A DNA stretch of 64,000 bases from Oegoconia quadripuncta (GCA_949316235.1 OX438744.1:31926778-31990777), one strand, 5' to 3'; positions 20,817-34,985 are shown, counted from the first letter of the stretch. Numbers and translations are program-made. The notes: generated by a model from the letters alone, not told the origin.

Positions 20817-23800
20817 GTCTGTAACATAAAAAAAAAAGAAAAAGCAACCTTACTTTCATTAGCAAACCGTCAGCGGTCAACTAAGCTAGAGAAATTTCGA
20901 ATCTGTACGAGAGATGAACAAGCGACGTCTGATAATTTGAGAAATGAATCGTAAAAAACGAAACAAAATCATTTGTCTTCCTGATCGAGTCCAAAAATTC
21001 GAAAATACTTATTATGGTAAACTCCCAATCCATACTAATAACATATACGCGGCCGCACGACGTCGGCATAATTTCTAGTAGGTATACCTAAGCAGTCTCG
21101 CTTCAGATTAGCAATAGGGTCGCGCGGCCAAAATAAACTGGTAATGTTACGGTCGTTATGTCGCCGACTGTACTATTATACAGAAAACCTGTGTCTGTAC
21201 AGTTGTCGGCATAAATTCTTATGTCACCTAGCTACCGATGTCTCGTGTCACATCAACAAAAACGGATCTTTTTTAATCTATGCCCAGTAAATCCCATGTG
21301 ATCGATTCTGACACTGCATGAAATTAATTAACTGATGCAATACTTTGCGTAAGCGCACAGAGTAGCGATGACCGGTAAGACAGCTTTGGTGATGTTTAGA
21401 CACGTGCGTGACAGTCGTTTTTAATATGAAAGCATGTCTGCTCTATAACAGGATTTACAGTTGTGTAATTATTTTAATGTTTAATCAAATCTTCAATTTC
21501 GTGTATAAGTTGTGTATAGGAGGTTTCAATCACGACGTCATTAACTGTATTTAATATGATTCAATGATTATGCAAGTAAAAAACTTGATGTTCATAGCAT
21601 ATACTATTAAAAAAAAATTCTAAAAGTCGGACTACATAATATAGCTTATTCATTTCCAGGACACACGAATCTAATAGACAACAATTAAAATCCATGAACC
21701 CTGGGTTCTACCTCCGATATCATATAATAATCAGATTTAACACTCATATCACATAAAAAAAAAACAGTTTAAAATAAAAAAACAAACAATGCTCATCAAA
21801 TGTAATACTTTTCGGTAACTTTGACAAGTGATTTGCATTTTGCAAACATTCGTGACGAGAGGCAATTGTCCACTTAAAATATGTGAGCAATCGACGACAT
21901 ACATCACAATTATGACAGTGTGTCACCTTTTAATCTCGGACATCAGCCGAGCCTACTGCCCATTCCCTACACTGTGGCAATGGTATTTGTATACTGGTAG
22001 CTATGCTGACCGTACTGGTCTTTTATCGAAGTCGTGCATCAAAGTTAGCATTATTTTGAGAAGTAATTATTAATGTTAAGGCGGTTACCGAATTTCAGGT
22101 CGTTGCAGCACGGTCGTAGCCTCACCACGCAACAATGAACTAATGAATAATAGAAAACTGGACTGTCCAAGTAGGTAGCTGATATCGCTCTCAGATAAAT
22201 GATGAATGCGTTTTCGGTAGATATTTTTTTAAAGTAATTATCGATGGAATGTACAAGTATACTGGTACTTTCTTTTTTTGAGCGTCCACTTTTTAGATCT
22301 CGATTCGAGGATTATGTGCATTCGATGCCGCCCGTGAGAATATCACGAACGGCTAATGGACTGAGCGAAGAAAATATTTTTAACGTATTTTTAGCGGACA
22401 TAATAACTGTCAGAAAAACAGCGTAGACGATGATTTCGGTAAAGAATCCAGCAGTTCACCGAGTGCGCCCACTTAAACGGGACCCCCGACGTAAATTTGA
22501 CAAAGGAATTTTACGAACGTATAAATTCGCAATGTCCGAGACGTCATTCGATCGGTACACTTTAATACTTCGGCTAAATTCGGAGAAACATCGGGTTTTT
22601 GCTTGGGATGTTTTCAACCCGTTCAATTACCGGCGAAATTAATGATTGAACACACTTTGTGTGTGTAATTGTATTCATATATAAAATATAACACACACAC
22701 ATAACGCATTATAGAGGCAGGATCTTACAATAGGATAACATCGCCATAAATGGATCGGAATAACCAGTTATGACCGCTTATGATTCTCTTATAGTTGGTG
22801 CTTAACATTTTTGTTGCTTTGTTCTGAATGGAACTGTGTTCTTGCATTTTAATTCGGGCTTAGGGAGGATTATTCTAATATGTTTCGTTTTGTGTTAAAA
22901 ATTCATCAATACATATGGCTTAAAGTATGCACATAGTTTTTATTAACAAAGCTTCCGCTGGTTGGTGCTCAATATAACTGATTCCGGACAGCAAAATTGC
23001 ATATGTATACAGACTTTTGCGAAAGCGTTACAATATACGAAAAAAAGAAGGACGTAATTTAAAAAAAAAGTCAATTTGTAATCTGGAATGAGCGGGCTTT
23101 TTGACTCCTGTTTGATTGGTAGTATTAATCTTTGTAAAGATATAAAATCTAACGATGTCTCACTTCGATTTATACCTACATCTTTTATGGATTACCTACG
23201 CCATTAGTAACATCAAACGGAAGCCCATAACACGAACATCTAGTAAAATTTTTAATAAACCATGTGAATTGAAATAAAAAACCATTATAAAATCGGAGGC
23301 CCGGATCGAACGAGTCAATATTTCAAATTAGGAACAATTCAAATCAAATCTTCGAATTCTCGTTAGAGCAGGACGCCCGTAGGGTTGATGACCCGTTGAA
23401 ATGTCAGCACATATCCATCTCATTCGCTCACCAACCATCTATAACAATCTATTTCGTTCCCTCTATGAGATGTTGATCTTGATACGTCACATTTTTAATA
23501 AACGAACTCCGTATGACATGGCGCACGGAAATTCGTTCCAATGATTAATATGACCGCCGCGTTAGTAAACGAAACTAATATACTTTGTTTTTAAATGTTA
23601 TTAGAAATATTGATAGTTACATGTCACTGCTCGTGTTTGTGATCTCCCGATAAACGATTGGTAGATAGAAAGTCTGTCGGAGAACAATTAATATGAATGC
23701 ACGAGTGAATAGACAATATGTAGGCAGCAAACGCAAAAAACCTATCGAGACGGCCATCTATAAATCTTACATGTAAATCTTTTCTATTGTTTCTCCAATT

Positions 23801-24213
23801 TTTTTAATCAAACATGTTTCATCGGAACCTTCTAAAATTAAAGGTAAGTACAGTAAGTACTTGTTCTCGTATGATGGCGCGATAATTTTCACATCATTGA
23901 CCATTAATTAGGACGTTGGCTGTACGTGTATAGTTGAATGACTTTAATGTTATAATCTCGTCGCTTACGGCGTTCCTCGCTATTACTCGAATTCTTATTT
24001 TAATTTTGACATTAATAAGTATACCAGACATGTATGGACAAAACAAAATGAAAAACGACTGACGTGATCCGACAAAAAACTCAAAGATGTGTACTAGACA
24101 TCACACTGAGCGTTTCATTACAACGGAAATAAAAAAGTTCATATTTGACGTTTAACAAATTGTTCCTTTTTCAAATCGACCAATGAGACTATTGTGTTCG
24201 TTCCTAATGGCGT
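20817..24213. other. Repeat-poor DNA, no gene recognised
   Basis: This 3.4-kb stretch lacks identified repeats. Adjacent frames at 22,244-22,426 and 22,430-22,642 (plus strand) lie in a less AT-rich patch (about 22,260-22,640) but have no recognisable motif, and I do not call them genes. A (CA)n run lies at 22,690. Confidence 0.45.
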
Positions 24214-24281
24214 GTTCTATTTTCAAATCTCATTCTCTTTTCAAATCTCGCTCGCCTTTCAGATTCATTCGAATTTGGAAT
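24214..24281. repeat. Convergent dyad pair P3
   Basis: GTTCTATTTTCAAAT (24,214-24,228) faces TTCGAATTTGGAAT (24,268-24,281). The interval holds TCAAATCTCGCTCGCC. Confidence 0.6.
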
Positions 24282-25204
24282 GCGTTGGTTGGATACGTTT
24301 TCCCACACGTCTTTTTTGAGGTTGTTTGTCTTTTAAATGAGTTGATTAATAGGATACGTTCGCGTTGATTGTTCTTGCAGTATATGGCTATGTAGAAACT
24401 TCGAGTTCATGTAACACGTCGCTCGTACCAAGCTTAGACAAGGTATCCTCAAAACAAGTAATTATATCATAGAAGACATGACAGAGTGGAGCGTACAACA
24501 TACATAATGATATATTGTCATTAAATAAATTGGCACAGCACGGGTGGGCGAGTGGCATTAAAGTTTTTAATCTAAAATATGCATCAGTAAAATCCTCGAA
24601 ATGGCCAAATGTCGCGTCTAGCCGAGCGAGAGATATTGCCAAAATGCATAAACATCAAAGGGGTTTTTGTTCAAAAAGATTTAAAATTGAAGGGCGCGTC
24701 CCCATAGTAGGTATAGGCAAAATGGCGTCCGAGATTATAATAACGATTTTAAAAGTCCCCTCTCGTTTTTTATTTTTAGTTTTTTTCGGAAGGGTTGGTA
24801 GAGTGGACGCGGGGACCGATGGAAAATTTGACACTAACACTGTTTCAAAAATGGGGTGTAACTTTTGCATGTTTGTGTCGGAATATGAAATAGTTTTAGC
24901 GCCATATTTAAAATCGATATCATCCCCTCATCGTCGGCCCTATTGGATGAAAATATCTGTTTAAATATAAATAGTGATTATGTCTCTAGGAATTTAATTT
25001 AAACTTTTTCTATTTATAAAACCAGTTTACAACTAAACTTATTCGTCGGAGTTTGCTGGGGTGGGAACTAGTCTGTGTTTACGAGCTCGTAGATTACCAA
25101 CAATTCTCTCAATTCAATCTCTTATAAAAATAGCAAGGTGAACTTAATATACTAATGTATTAGTTGTAATACCATCAAACTTATTGCAAGTATTTCATGA
25201 CAAT
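24282..25204. other. Repeat-poor DNA with a 149-codon open frame of unknown meaning
   Basis: The plus-strand frame at 24,515-24,964 starts MSLNKLAQHGWASGIK. It has no recognisable domain, and the region is rich in T-runs. It is long for this composition but I cannot separate it from chance. Upstream of it I see no promoter or splice evidence. Confidence 0.3.
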
Positions 25205-25376
25205 GACCTTGTTGCAGAGTAGAACAGAACCAGCCCGTCTCTTCCCGTGGGATCGTGAACACACACCAGTGAAGGGCAGCAGCATCTTTGGGACTGAGCT
25301 CCCAGAAAATTTGCGATCGCCAAGAGTTGCCTAGCATGGCGATTAGGACAAATCCTCTCATGGAACACCATGGCAG
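25205..25376. repeat. Probable retroelement fragment
   Basis: ACCAGCCCGTCTCTTCCCGT resembles the matching block of Rep-D (AACCAACCCGTCTCTTCCCG in consensus form). The following GGCAGCAGCATCTTTGGG and GATTAGGACAAATCC look like older repeat material. A SINE-B follows directly. Confidence 0.4.
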
Positions 25377-25382
25377 AAGCTT

Positions 25383-25678
25383 TCTTTTTACGGGTTAGCA
25401 CTTAATCTCAATCACACCTGATGTTAAGTGAAGATTAGGCCGAAGATGGAAGCTACTGACCGGGAAACTCCATCTTATTTGGAGGACCTGGCTATCTCAT
25501 CTCTGACAACCGGAACTTAACAATACTATTAATATCGTTGTTTGGCGGCAGACTTAGATAAGATGGTATAGCTTGCCTTTAAGATGACCTATCATGTATC
25601 CCCGCTATCCCCGTATCGAATCCGCGACCACCGAATCGTAAACCGTATGTTGTATACATTGGGCCACGGAAGCGGTTT
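25383..25678 (-). mobile_element. SINE-B, diverged full-length copy
   Basis: It keeps the whole order of SINE-B blocks but has many point changes and small deletions. In the head, GGGCCACGGAAGC stands for GAGCCACGGAGGC. The B-box region reads GGATTCGATAC. It is one of the oldest B copies here. Confidence 0.85.
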
Positions 25679-27385
25679 AAAGGCTTATATTCAGAGGTGA
25701 ACATTTATAATATAATGTTCGTGTTCATCTTTATATTATAGGTACATAATTATATACAAAAATGCAGTAGAATATTTGTATTATGCGGAGAAATTTCAAC
25801 GGCATTCGCCCAACTAAATTAAAAATGCGAAGCGACCACTCACTGAACAATTGCCTTAAGTATTTAGCATTCGAATAATTTTCTCTTGCATAGATAATAA
25901 GTTCCCATCGTAAAACATTGCAATTTCATAATAAACACGTCGCGGAATCGTGTCATTTAGTCGGAAAAGTCGCAATAACTCAAGGGCAATCAGTATTCAA
26001 GTCCCGGGTTCGGTTCCCGCTCACGTATCAGTGAAAATAATCGTTTGTGCGACGTCATAATAGTAATATCACTTAGAACTTTCTACGTCCGTTTTCGGTG
26101 TAACTAAACTCGCCGATTTTGGTTGAAAATTGTTTCTTTATATGATCAGTCGTTTCGATTAGAATTATTTATCGATTCATTTACGAACTGTGAATACAAA
26201 TTAATAATTATTTATGTTTACAGAACTTAACTATGTCTCCTCTGCAATGAAAGTCTAATTAAAATTGATTTCGTAACTTCTTCGACGTTGTTAGAAAGAG
26301 TTGAGACTAGTATCTACGTAGTTAAGGTTCACATTGTGGTGCAATAGTGCGTCAAACGTCTTGAATTGGAGACTTCCTCGGGATTTTTATTTTTATTGAT
26401 AAAAGCGCCTCGCGACAACAATTGGTACCTACGGATTTGGTCATGAATTGGTCGAATCACGGAACGGCCGGCCTCATTCGTCTGTTATGTTGGTATTTTG
26501 TAACATGATCGTACTTTTAGGTCACAATTTAAATAGCGTCGGTGGCGCATTGGAGAATGTGTGGACTTGCGTGCGTTGTTCGATACGCGGTCAAGTATAG
26601 GAGTTTAATCATTATAATTTTTGACTAATATACAATAATCGATTCATTATATTTTATTTATTTATGTAGGTACTACAGTGGGAAAAAAGAAAAAAAATCT
26701 TTAAAAAAGTTACAAACATAAAATTCCCCTTGGCCCTGGTTGGCGAATCGTGCTCAGAGAGCCACATTGTAAGTTAAGATTAAATAACATCCCATCAAAA
26801 ACATTTAATTTTAAAAAAATTGCCAAGTCTCGCGACTCTACCATGAGGAGGTACAGTTGAGTCTGATTTTTTTTAATTGAGAAGTCATTTAATAAAGTTC
26901 TTTTAAAATGTCTTCTTCAGTTTGGGCAAAGACGAAAGAAATACATACCTATAAACCATAAACAAAAATGTAACATTCACGCAAAAAGTCATCCTACAGA
27001 GACGATATCAGTAAGATATTGAAAATTGTGTCAGTAGCACCTAAGTTTTCTTTCAGTATCAATCTATCTACTTTACAAACTGCTTTCAGCACAATTAACA
27101 ATAAGAAAAGAAATCTGAATTATGAGCAACAATTCTAACAGCCATATTGCCACTTGAATCCATTGTGATACTTCAATAACGCGCAAGCGTAAGTGCGTAA
27201 CCCGCATATTAAAAACCATCGTTCGAACTAAATTGTACGACAACTTTACCATTGCACTTGACGCAAGCGCTAGTTTGAACAATCCACAACACAATTCATT
27301 GCAATACATTAGTTCCAAATTTAGCCACATGACTGAATAAATTTGTCGAAGTGCAACTACGAGCGAAAACGGGAAACAATCGGAC
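25679..27385. other. Repeat-poor DNA, no gene recognised
   Basis: No sustained frame with recognisable motifs and no repeat family matches. Confidence 0.45.
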
Positions 27386-27420
27386 GTTCCATATTTGAAA
27401 TCGGAATTCGAATATGGAAC
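27386..27420. repeat. Convergent dyad pair P4, the tightest
   Basis: The outer ends GTTCCATATTTGAA and TTCGAATATGGAAC are inverse with a single mismatch over 14 bp, separated by only 7 bp. The whole is 35 bp. Confidence 0.75.
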
Positions 27421-27937
27421 TATTTAAAATTTCGAATCCGTTGCGTTATCGTCGCGACGTGCTTAAGTTTTTCTTTTGTTTTTTTTTTCATTCAAAAGTG
27501 GAACACTATCATAATATCCGTTTATTAACTTTAGTTCTTGACGGTGGTAACGGTCGTAGACTGTAAAGGCATAACAATCCAAAATGTTGAAATAAATGGT
27601 ATGGCTATCGCATCCTGTAGAATAATTCTTGAATAATTGTTGTAATGTAATATGGTGTAGGTAGGTACCTAATCGAAATGTAAATGGACATGAAAGATGA
27701 AACCTTCCAGATGAGTATCTATCTTACTTCTGTTGTTCTTGTTGCATTTTTAAATTAAGAACTACAGTGATTTCAAAGCACAATAGATGCCCGAAGGTGA
27801 ATTTACTTATGTTAGTAGAGTTTTTTGTTTTGAGATAAGATTATGCTCGAGGCAATAAGAATCACTACCAAACATATACAGACATCCAGACGACAATATG
27901 GTTTTATTTTGAGCAATTTAGAATGGTTATTGTTGTC
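27421..27937. other. No gene recognised
   Basis: AT-rich, with a T-run at about 27,480. No supported feature. Confidence 0.45.
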
Positions 27938-28172
27938 GACCGATTGGTGTAGTGGAAAGTGCCCTTTCAGCGAAACCAATCGTTGCCGGTTCGAATCCCG
28001 CGAGGGGTAAATATTTGTGTGATGAATACGAACATTTATTCCCGAGTCATGGATGTTTATATAAATATTTATGTATGTTTATCCGTTATCGGGTATCCAT
28101 AGTACAAATTTTGCTTAGTTTGGCACTATAGTTGATTGGTGCAAGTGTCCATATTTATTTATTATTATTTAC
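27938..28172 (+). mobile_element. SINE-A, full length
   Basis: Read 5'-3': GACCGATTGGTGTAGTGG with A box TGGTGTAGTGG, B box GGTTCGAATCC at about 27,991, then the body with ATGTATGTTTATCCGTTATC. It ends GCAAGTGTCCATATTTATTT plus an ATTATT tail. It is the only SINE-A on the plus strand that is continuous and full length. Confidence 0.9.
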
Positions 28173-29799
28173 AATTGTAGAAATGTACTCAATTGTTGCA
28201 ATTAGTTTCACTAATGTTAGTTGATTATGGCGTTGGAAAATTTTGTGAAAAAGACAACATTGTGAAGACATTTTAAGGTTTTTGCTGTGGTATTCGCGCG
28301 ACAATCGAGTAACTTTCGACAATCCCCTCTTCATCTCAGCGGCCGACAGTCGGCCACATAAATAATGTTAATGCGATATAAAAGGCGTTTTTCGATGAAT
28401 TTATCCCCAAAAACGTCCGCATTTATGCTCAAACCCAGCTCGGGAAGTATAAAGTTGTTCATAAATAATTCATCTCGCTATACGCTTTTGGAACTTAGTC
28501 ATCTCACTGTTGCAGTTCTGTTAAAAGGTATTTCTCGGCATCGGATGCTGGCAATATCGAACGATGTTTCTATTGTTTTAGTAGGGTGGTATCATTTGGT
28601 ATCATTAGTCCCAAGCGTTAATAAAAGACTACTCATCGATGTTGCCCAATCAAAAATTATTTTTCAAATTAAACTCTACACTATTACGTCGCCGCAATCT
28701 ATGTCCGATCTCAATTATTAACGACAATTATCTTAGGAAACTTAGTAGAAAAAAAATTTAAATACATCGTTTTGTGAATACAGATGGACAGACAAAGAGC
28801 ATAGAACTAAGTGCAAGTCACTTCATACGAATTACCGCTGCTTTGTTTCAATGTTCGACGGACAAAAACATCATTTTTAATGTTATCAATACATTTGGAA
28901 TCGTTTCTCCAGTCGATTGTAATTACACACTCGATTGTAATTTTATTGTGAATGCAATATAACTTGTGTTCTATTAAAAGCTGTCAGTACTTCCCGTGCA
29001 GGAACTGGAACGCGCCTTCTAAAAAATTATTATGACGTTATGGTATGACCTTAAAAATTAAAGCGCGCGCGGAATTCCAAATACGAAAATCGAACGCCAA
29101 AGCGTTTAGTGGCCAGTGTTGGAACATAAAATTTTATTATTTCATTGTTTTATTTTTTCTTCATCCTTATATTTTCTTATAATTATTCCTATTGACATTC
29201 CTTTTAACTTTTATACAATAAAACTAACTTCGAACAAAATGTGTTCCTATAAATTTTCATTAAGTATAAAGTGGTTATTAAGTAATTCGAATGTGTATTT
29301 TTTTTTGCTGCTAACTTACATTATAAAGGTGTTGATTATATATTTTTTGTTCGTTGATCTCGCGGGCAGAGCAACGAGATTATGAAAGGGGTGAGACCAG
29401 TTCCATCAATTATTTTTGTGAACGCGCTCTGCTTTCCATTTTTAAAATAAACTCATAGTCATAATGCAGGGGGATTCTAATAAAATTACACGTTTAAATG
29501 TGGGGTGCACCAAAAACTGTTTTAAAAGGATCAGTTTCATAATTTTTTGTCAAAATTTTATTTCTAATAAGAATAGTAGGTAGCTTGCTACACTCACTCT
29601 TTCGTAGAAGAGTTCGTGACATGTCTTGTGTTACTGACGTTCCCTTTTTGCGCCGATTCCTAATGCTGCAGAGTTCAATCCAATACCTGGAAAAAAGAAC
29701 ATCAGTATTTTTTAAATGTAGAAAACACTACATACACTTAAAACAAAATAAAATATAAATTTAAATGTAGAAAGAACCCAATAAGATCGATTTGATCGA
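28173..29799. other. Repeat-poor DNA, no gene recognised
   Basis: A 118-codon plus-strand frame (28,365-28,721) has no motif I know. A single dyad motif TTCCATTTTTAAA lies at 29,434-29,446, and a near match GGAATTCCAAATACGAAAAT lies at 29,071. Confidence 0.4.
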
Positions 29800-29896
29800 T
29801 TCCAAATTCAAAATCACCTATTGAACAGCAGCCGTATTGGAGCCAATACAAAGGAATAGAACGAGCATGACGGGTCAAATATTTTCGAAAATGGAA
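29800..29896. repeat. Convergent dyad pair P5
   Basis: TTCCAAATTCAAA (29,800-29,812) faces TTCGAAAATGGAA (29,884-29,896). The core includes the small inverted repeat GTATTGGAGCCAATAC. Confidence 0.65.
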
Positions 29897-32800
29897 TATT
29901 AAGCGGAGCCATTATACGAACGAATGATTATTATTGGTTAGAAACGCCGGTGGTGAAGTACTCTATTATTAAAACTATATCTTGACGTGATAATGTTCTT
30001 TCACATGTTTAGTATGAAAATAGTATACTTATACATTTAGGTAAAACATATAGATATACTTGAGTGTTCGAGTGTTCGATATGTTGAGTATTGACTAAGA
30101 ATTCATTGGACGAATTCAGAAGTTTCACATATTTAAGTGAATAATAAAATTTTAGATTACAATTCTTATTTAATTATTTTTTGTTGAGATATAGGTTTAT
30201 TTTCCCCAAACGTCACTTGGATCTATTAAGTGATATTTTACAAAACATAAAGCAAGATGAGTCGGTTAGAATCAAAGTATTATGTTCCTATTTAAATATC
30301 GGGGTCAACGTCTTGCGCATATTGGCTGCGAGTGCGACCTCTTAATGCGACTTATTGGTTACTCATTTAAAATGTATGCAGTATAGGGCCCTACCCTGCC
30401 ACAGACTAAAAACTATATTTAAAATAAATCTGCAATACCACCAGTTCGGTGTGTACTTCTTCAACATTTTCTGAACTGTGGACTTATTGGTTTCTTAAGA
30501 GAGCCCATTGTGATATCATACACAAAATTGCTCGTTGATCGTTTAAGTAGCGGTTATAAAATTTTATCATCGAAATAGCCTTTTATTAAGGTCAATATAT
30601 TTAATAATATCAGAGACAAAAAGACTGATGGATCGGACTACAGAAGTGATCGATAAAATATAGCATTCAGCAATCTAAGATGTGGAAATACGTGTCATTG
30701 AAACTGCCTATAGAAATCCGCCTACGCGCGTTCAAAACAAAAACAGATCGTGGTGAGTTTCACAAAACATCATTAAATTCAATATTTCGTTTAAAAAGCA
30801 CTCCACATATCTCGACCATTAATCACTAAAACTACCGACCTTCAAGGAGAACATCGGAATAAAATCGGCAATCGAAATAAAGCACTTAAACCGAAACGTC
30901 ATTATCGCACAACATAAATAAAAAACACTGAAATCGAACGCAAAAATTGAATATCGAAGCCGATTTAAAACAGAATACGAATTTTAAAAATACGAGCACG
31001 CCCAAGCGGCATTAATTAAAAATTCTCGGTAGAATATTCAAAAATAGAATTCGCATTCGAACGCTCCTTGTACGGATCCCAAGTTTGAATTTGGAAGGAA
31101 CAAAAGGAGGAGAGCGCGGGAGCAACCCTTTTAGCGCTGATAATCTGTTCTTTGGCCGAGTTGTGTTTTGTTTTTTATTTGTTGTCACTTTTTTGTCCGA
31201 ACTGAGATTGTACACAACATTCTTTACTTCGAAACGGAGCTTTTTAAAACTTGCCTCGAGAATTATTTCTTTTTTATTATCTTTAGTAACAAGTGCGGCG
31301 TACGACTTTAATTGACGAATTGTCACGAGCGAAATGTTCAAATAACTTTAGAGGTCAATTTTAAAATTGACATTTTGTAAATAGATTGCTAATTTTGTAA
31401 TAATTACTTTTACTGCCACTATACAAACGAGAATGACCTTCACTAAGTTTAAACAGCATGTAGTGTAACTAAACTGAAACGTAAGTTATTTAAAAATAAT
31501 AGATATAACAAGGTACTTACACAAAAAATGAAATAATTTAAAGTAAAAAACAGGCATAATGTAGAGAGCTCAGCTTGGTTGTGCCACGTCTGAATTGCTT
31601 CGAAATATAAAAATTTAAAAATAGAACTCAATCCTTCCGCCCTCGGTCGGGCGGTTAGTGCTTTACATGAAATATTATTTTATGGAATCACCATCTGCGG
31701 CCACTGCGATGTGTGCGTGAGTATTATTCCGATGAGTGTTCGGAGGGGTTTATGTACACAAGTGAAATTGCTTAAAGTACATTTCAAGTGGATGGGAACG
31801 TTATCTAAAATCATTTTAGTGATGGTACTTTTAGATTGACTTATATACTCGTATGTTTAAGATTTATGTATGTTGATCTAGCTTTAAAAATCAGACTTAT
31901 TTCTTAATCAATATCGTTAATTATTTAATTGAAAATGCCTTTGTAAAGATTTACTTATGAAGAACAGTACATATATGTTACAGTAAATATCTGAAGAGCG
32001 GCGACTTATGAAAATAGTTCCCTCTCGCATCACATAATCCATTTTACAATCCGTCCGAATCGTCAAATCACTCGTCGCGGGTTCATTTTTTAAAATTGGA
32101 CCGAAAAGCGAAACCCTTCCATTTTTAAATTGCTTTCGTCATGGTGCTCCCTTTGCCACTATTTTGTTCGATTCAACAAAGCATTTCAAGTTTATAACTT
32201 TTTGTCAGAAGATTTAAATTTAGAATTCGAATTTTGATTGTGATATGCTTTTGTTTAAAACATTTTTCAATGTTGGCTCCATCTCCGTTTATGTAATAAT
32301 GTATTAAATTACATCCAGTCTAGATTGGTTTTCACTTTACATTCACTACAAAACTCCATTTGAAAAAAGAAAAGGAAAATTTCATCAGACTGCCGGCGTC
32401 AATGGGAAAGCGAGTTTTTTTTTAATTTGAAAACATCATAGAACAAGCGTCGTTTGCAATTTATTATTCTTTAGGTCGTAGGTATTTTTATGTGCAGCTT
32501 CAAAGCGCATTGTCGTTTGAAAATCCCTCGAAACTAGTTATTGTGAGATCCGCTCAGCTGTGTTAGCTTTGGGATTACGTTTTTTTCAACCCTCCCGTTT
32601 TAAATTTAACTCTTTTGACTATTTTAATATTTTTGGAACAATTTTTATCTTAGGGCGAGGGTTATGTGGGTGTTTTTTGGTAGCCATTGTACAATGGGTA
32701 GTACTATTTTTAGATAGATTCCTATCCGATGCGGGCGGCGCGCGTTGAATTAATTTTTTTAAATCGGCCCCATATTGAATGATAAAAATTGAAAGGGTTA

Positions 32801-34360
32801 GTTATGGCTTTGAACATCGTTTATGCCATTATGAGTATTTTACTGAGAAAGATATAATTATATAATGAAAAATTTACTCTCCAATAAAACCTATAATATA
32901 AAATCTTTGTTAAAAATAATAAGTAACAAGAACAATTTAAAACAAATGTTAAGTTACATACGGTTTATCGAGGTAAAGTGTAGCAATAACGATTAATAAC
33001 AATGATAAGGAACGATAAGATGACTGTTCAATTCAAATAATAATTAACATAAAAAGCAACCTTTTAGTCCAAATGATCCATAAAAATCTTCCTATTATCA
33101 TCCTATGTAAGACGATATAGCCTTAGACAATTAATCAAAATGACTTGTCAACGTTATTCTAACAAAAACTTAACCCTTCACAATTAAAACCGAATAAAAA
33201 CCTTCTTACGAAAAAAGGAAGCGATTGGTTTCGAAGAAAAAAATCAGGGTGAATGTCCTTGGTAAGGGATAAAGGAAACATGTGGTTAGAGCTTCAATAT
33301 CGTTTTATTCGAAGTACAACGCTTCGTTTGTGGAAAGGTTTCTAAATTTGTGGCACGGTGTTGATCAATGTATTATGTGCGCGTTGGTAATACAGTTAGG
33401 AGTTACAGGAAGTTCAGATGAAGACGCGCATTGCATCGGTGTGGTGTCATAACAACATTACGTATTCGATGCGACCCTGTTTATAAAAAGTTGGGAAAAT
33501 TAACCAGCTGCGCTCGTACATCGCGCTGTATCCTTTATCTGTAGGATTATTATAAGTTAGACGTAAAAGTACAACTTTACAAATATTTTGTACTGGTACT
33601 ATTGATTTATATGCTACGGATATCGTTACACGAACATTTGTTATTACTTAAATTATACTCCATGCTTCTTTTTGAGACTTTTCAGTCTTAATAGGTGCAG
33701 TCTATGTCACCGCAAAACTCGGCATTTTATACAATTATAGCTTGTGAATGAAATAGGCGTTCTGAGTTCACGTTTCCCACTCATTGGTACCAAATTTTGC
33801 ACCAATCAGTTGTGGCTATTTTGACTGTTTCAACGACTCGGTCCATTCGCAGTTATATATAAGTCTATGGCTGGTATTGATTTTGTTTTAAGAAGTATAG
33901 AATTGTTTCCCTTTAATTAACAGTATAATATAATGTAACCACTTACTGTGGTTAAGAAGTTCGATTTAAGTACACTGTTAATTAGTCCAAAATAAATAAT
34001 AAAGTCATTTCCAATACTACTCGTTACTTTATAAACACTAAAATTGAACTACATACAAAATCCAAGTTCGAACAATTGAAAATTCGGATAACCGTACAGA
34101 TAGTACATTACTCAAAAGCAAACTCTTAGTTTACGACAGACGGATTCATAAAATCGTTGTAAATGCCACTTTATGGTGGCATCCACAATAAACAAAGCAT
34201 TCCCACTTTGTAATGTCTCTATTTAGTTGATTTGCTGCGAACATTAAGTGCCGTTCTGTCTTTGAAGACATTATTCTGACAGCTAGGTTTTGGTGAGCCA
34301 ATAATAATATGATTTGTTTAAGTTTTAAAGGTATGTAATTATTATTGCACTAATTTGTAT
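29897..34360. other. Repeat-poor DNA with scattered dyad motifs
   Basis: No repeat family from the rest of the window and no recognised gene. Dyad motifs lie at 31,037-31,049 and 31,084-31,096 (both minus) and 32,117-32,129 (plus). Overlapping opposite frames at 31,012-31,341 and 31,085-31,315 show no motif. This is the largest block without identified transposons (about 4.5 kb). Confidence 0.45.
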
Positions 34361-34625
34361 AGCGGATGACTTTTTTTTACTGAAAAGATAAAAATAGGGA
34401 ATATTAGGTAAGTGAAATAGAAGTTATTGGCATATGCAGTTTTTTTTTTATATATATATTTGGAACTCAAATTTTTATATGGCATAGACTATAAACGCAA
34501 CCGTCAAATGATCCAGCTCTTTATTCTCTGATGGTTTGAAAAAAAAAACTTCCTATGCCAATACCTTCTATTTCACTTACCTAATGTGTCCTATTTTTTC
34601 CTTACAGTAAAAAAACTCATCCGGT
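34361..34625. mobile_element. Fold-back element E copy 2, both arms present
   Basis: The left arm 34,361-34,450 and right arm 34,541-34,625 are inverse. Shared blocks are CCGGATGAG-like ends, GGTAAGTGAAATAGAAG and TATTGGCATA. The interior TTTGGAACTCAAATTTTT and CGTCAAATGATCCAGC match copy 1 at 6 kb. It has no coding content, and the flanking duplication is not clear. Confidence 0.75.
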
Positions 34626-34985
34626 ATATTAGATAATATAGTGTACCTAATATATAAAAAAAAAACTGGTAATGCCATGTAACATTAAATACATTATGTC
34701 ATTTCATGTAATTTCTGGCCGCGCCATTTGGGATAAACAAAGCAGTTATCATCTTCGAAAAAAAAACGTTTATTTAAGTATAGTACTCATTGTCATTGCA
34801 CTCTGTGCATCACTTGATGCTGTTGTATTAGCAAATGATCGTAAAAACATTCAAACATTCTATGATACATATAGGGGTCATATATAAAAAAAAATACGAT
34901 AATTTGCTGATGGTAAATTATGAGTAAAAGATCACATTTTCTCTTTTGAGCATTCTTTATTGAATTTCAATTATTTAATTTTGGT

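Noticed and set aside
28365..28721. 118-codon frame as a possible exon
   Set aside because: No recognisable domain, no splice or promoter evidence, composition like the surroundings.
31012..31341. Overlapping opposite-strand frames of 109 and 76 codons
   Set aside because: Mutually overlapping, no motif, consistent with chance in this composition.
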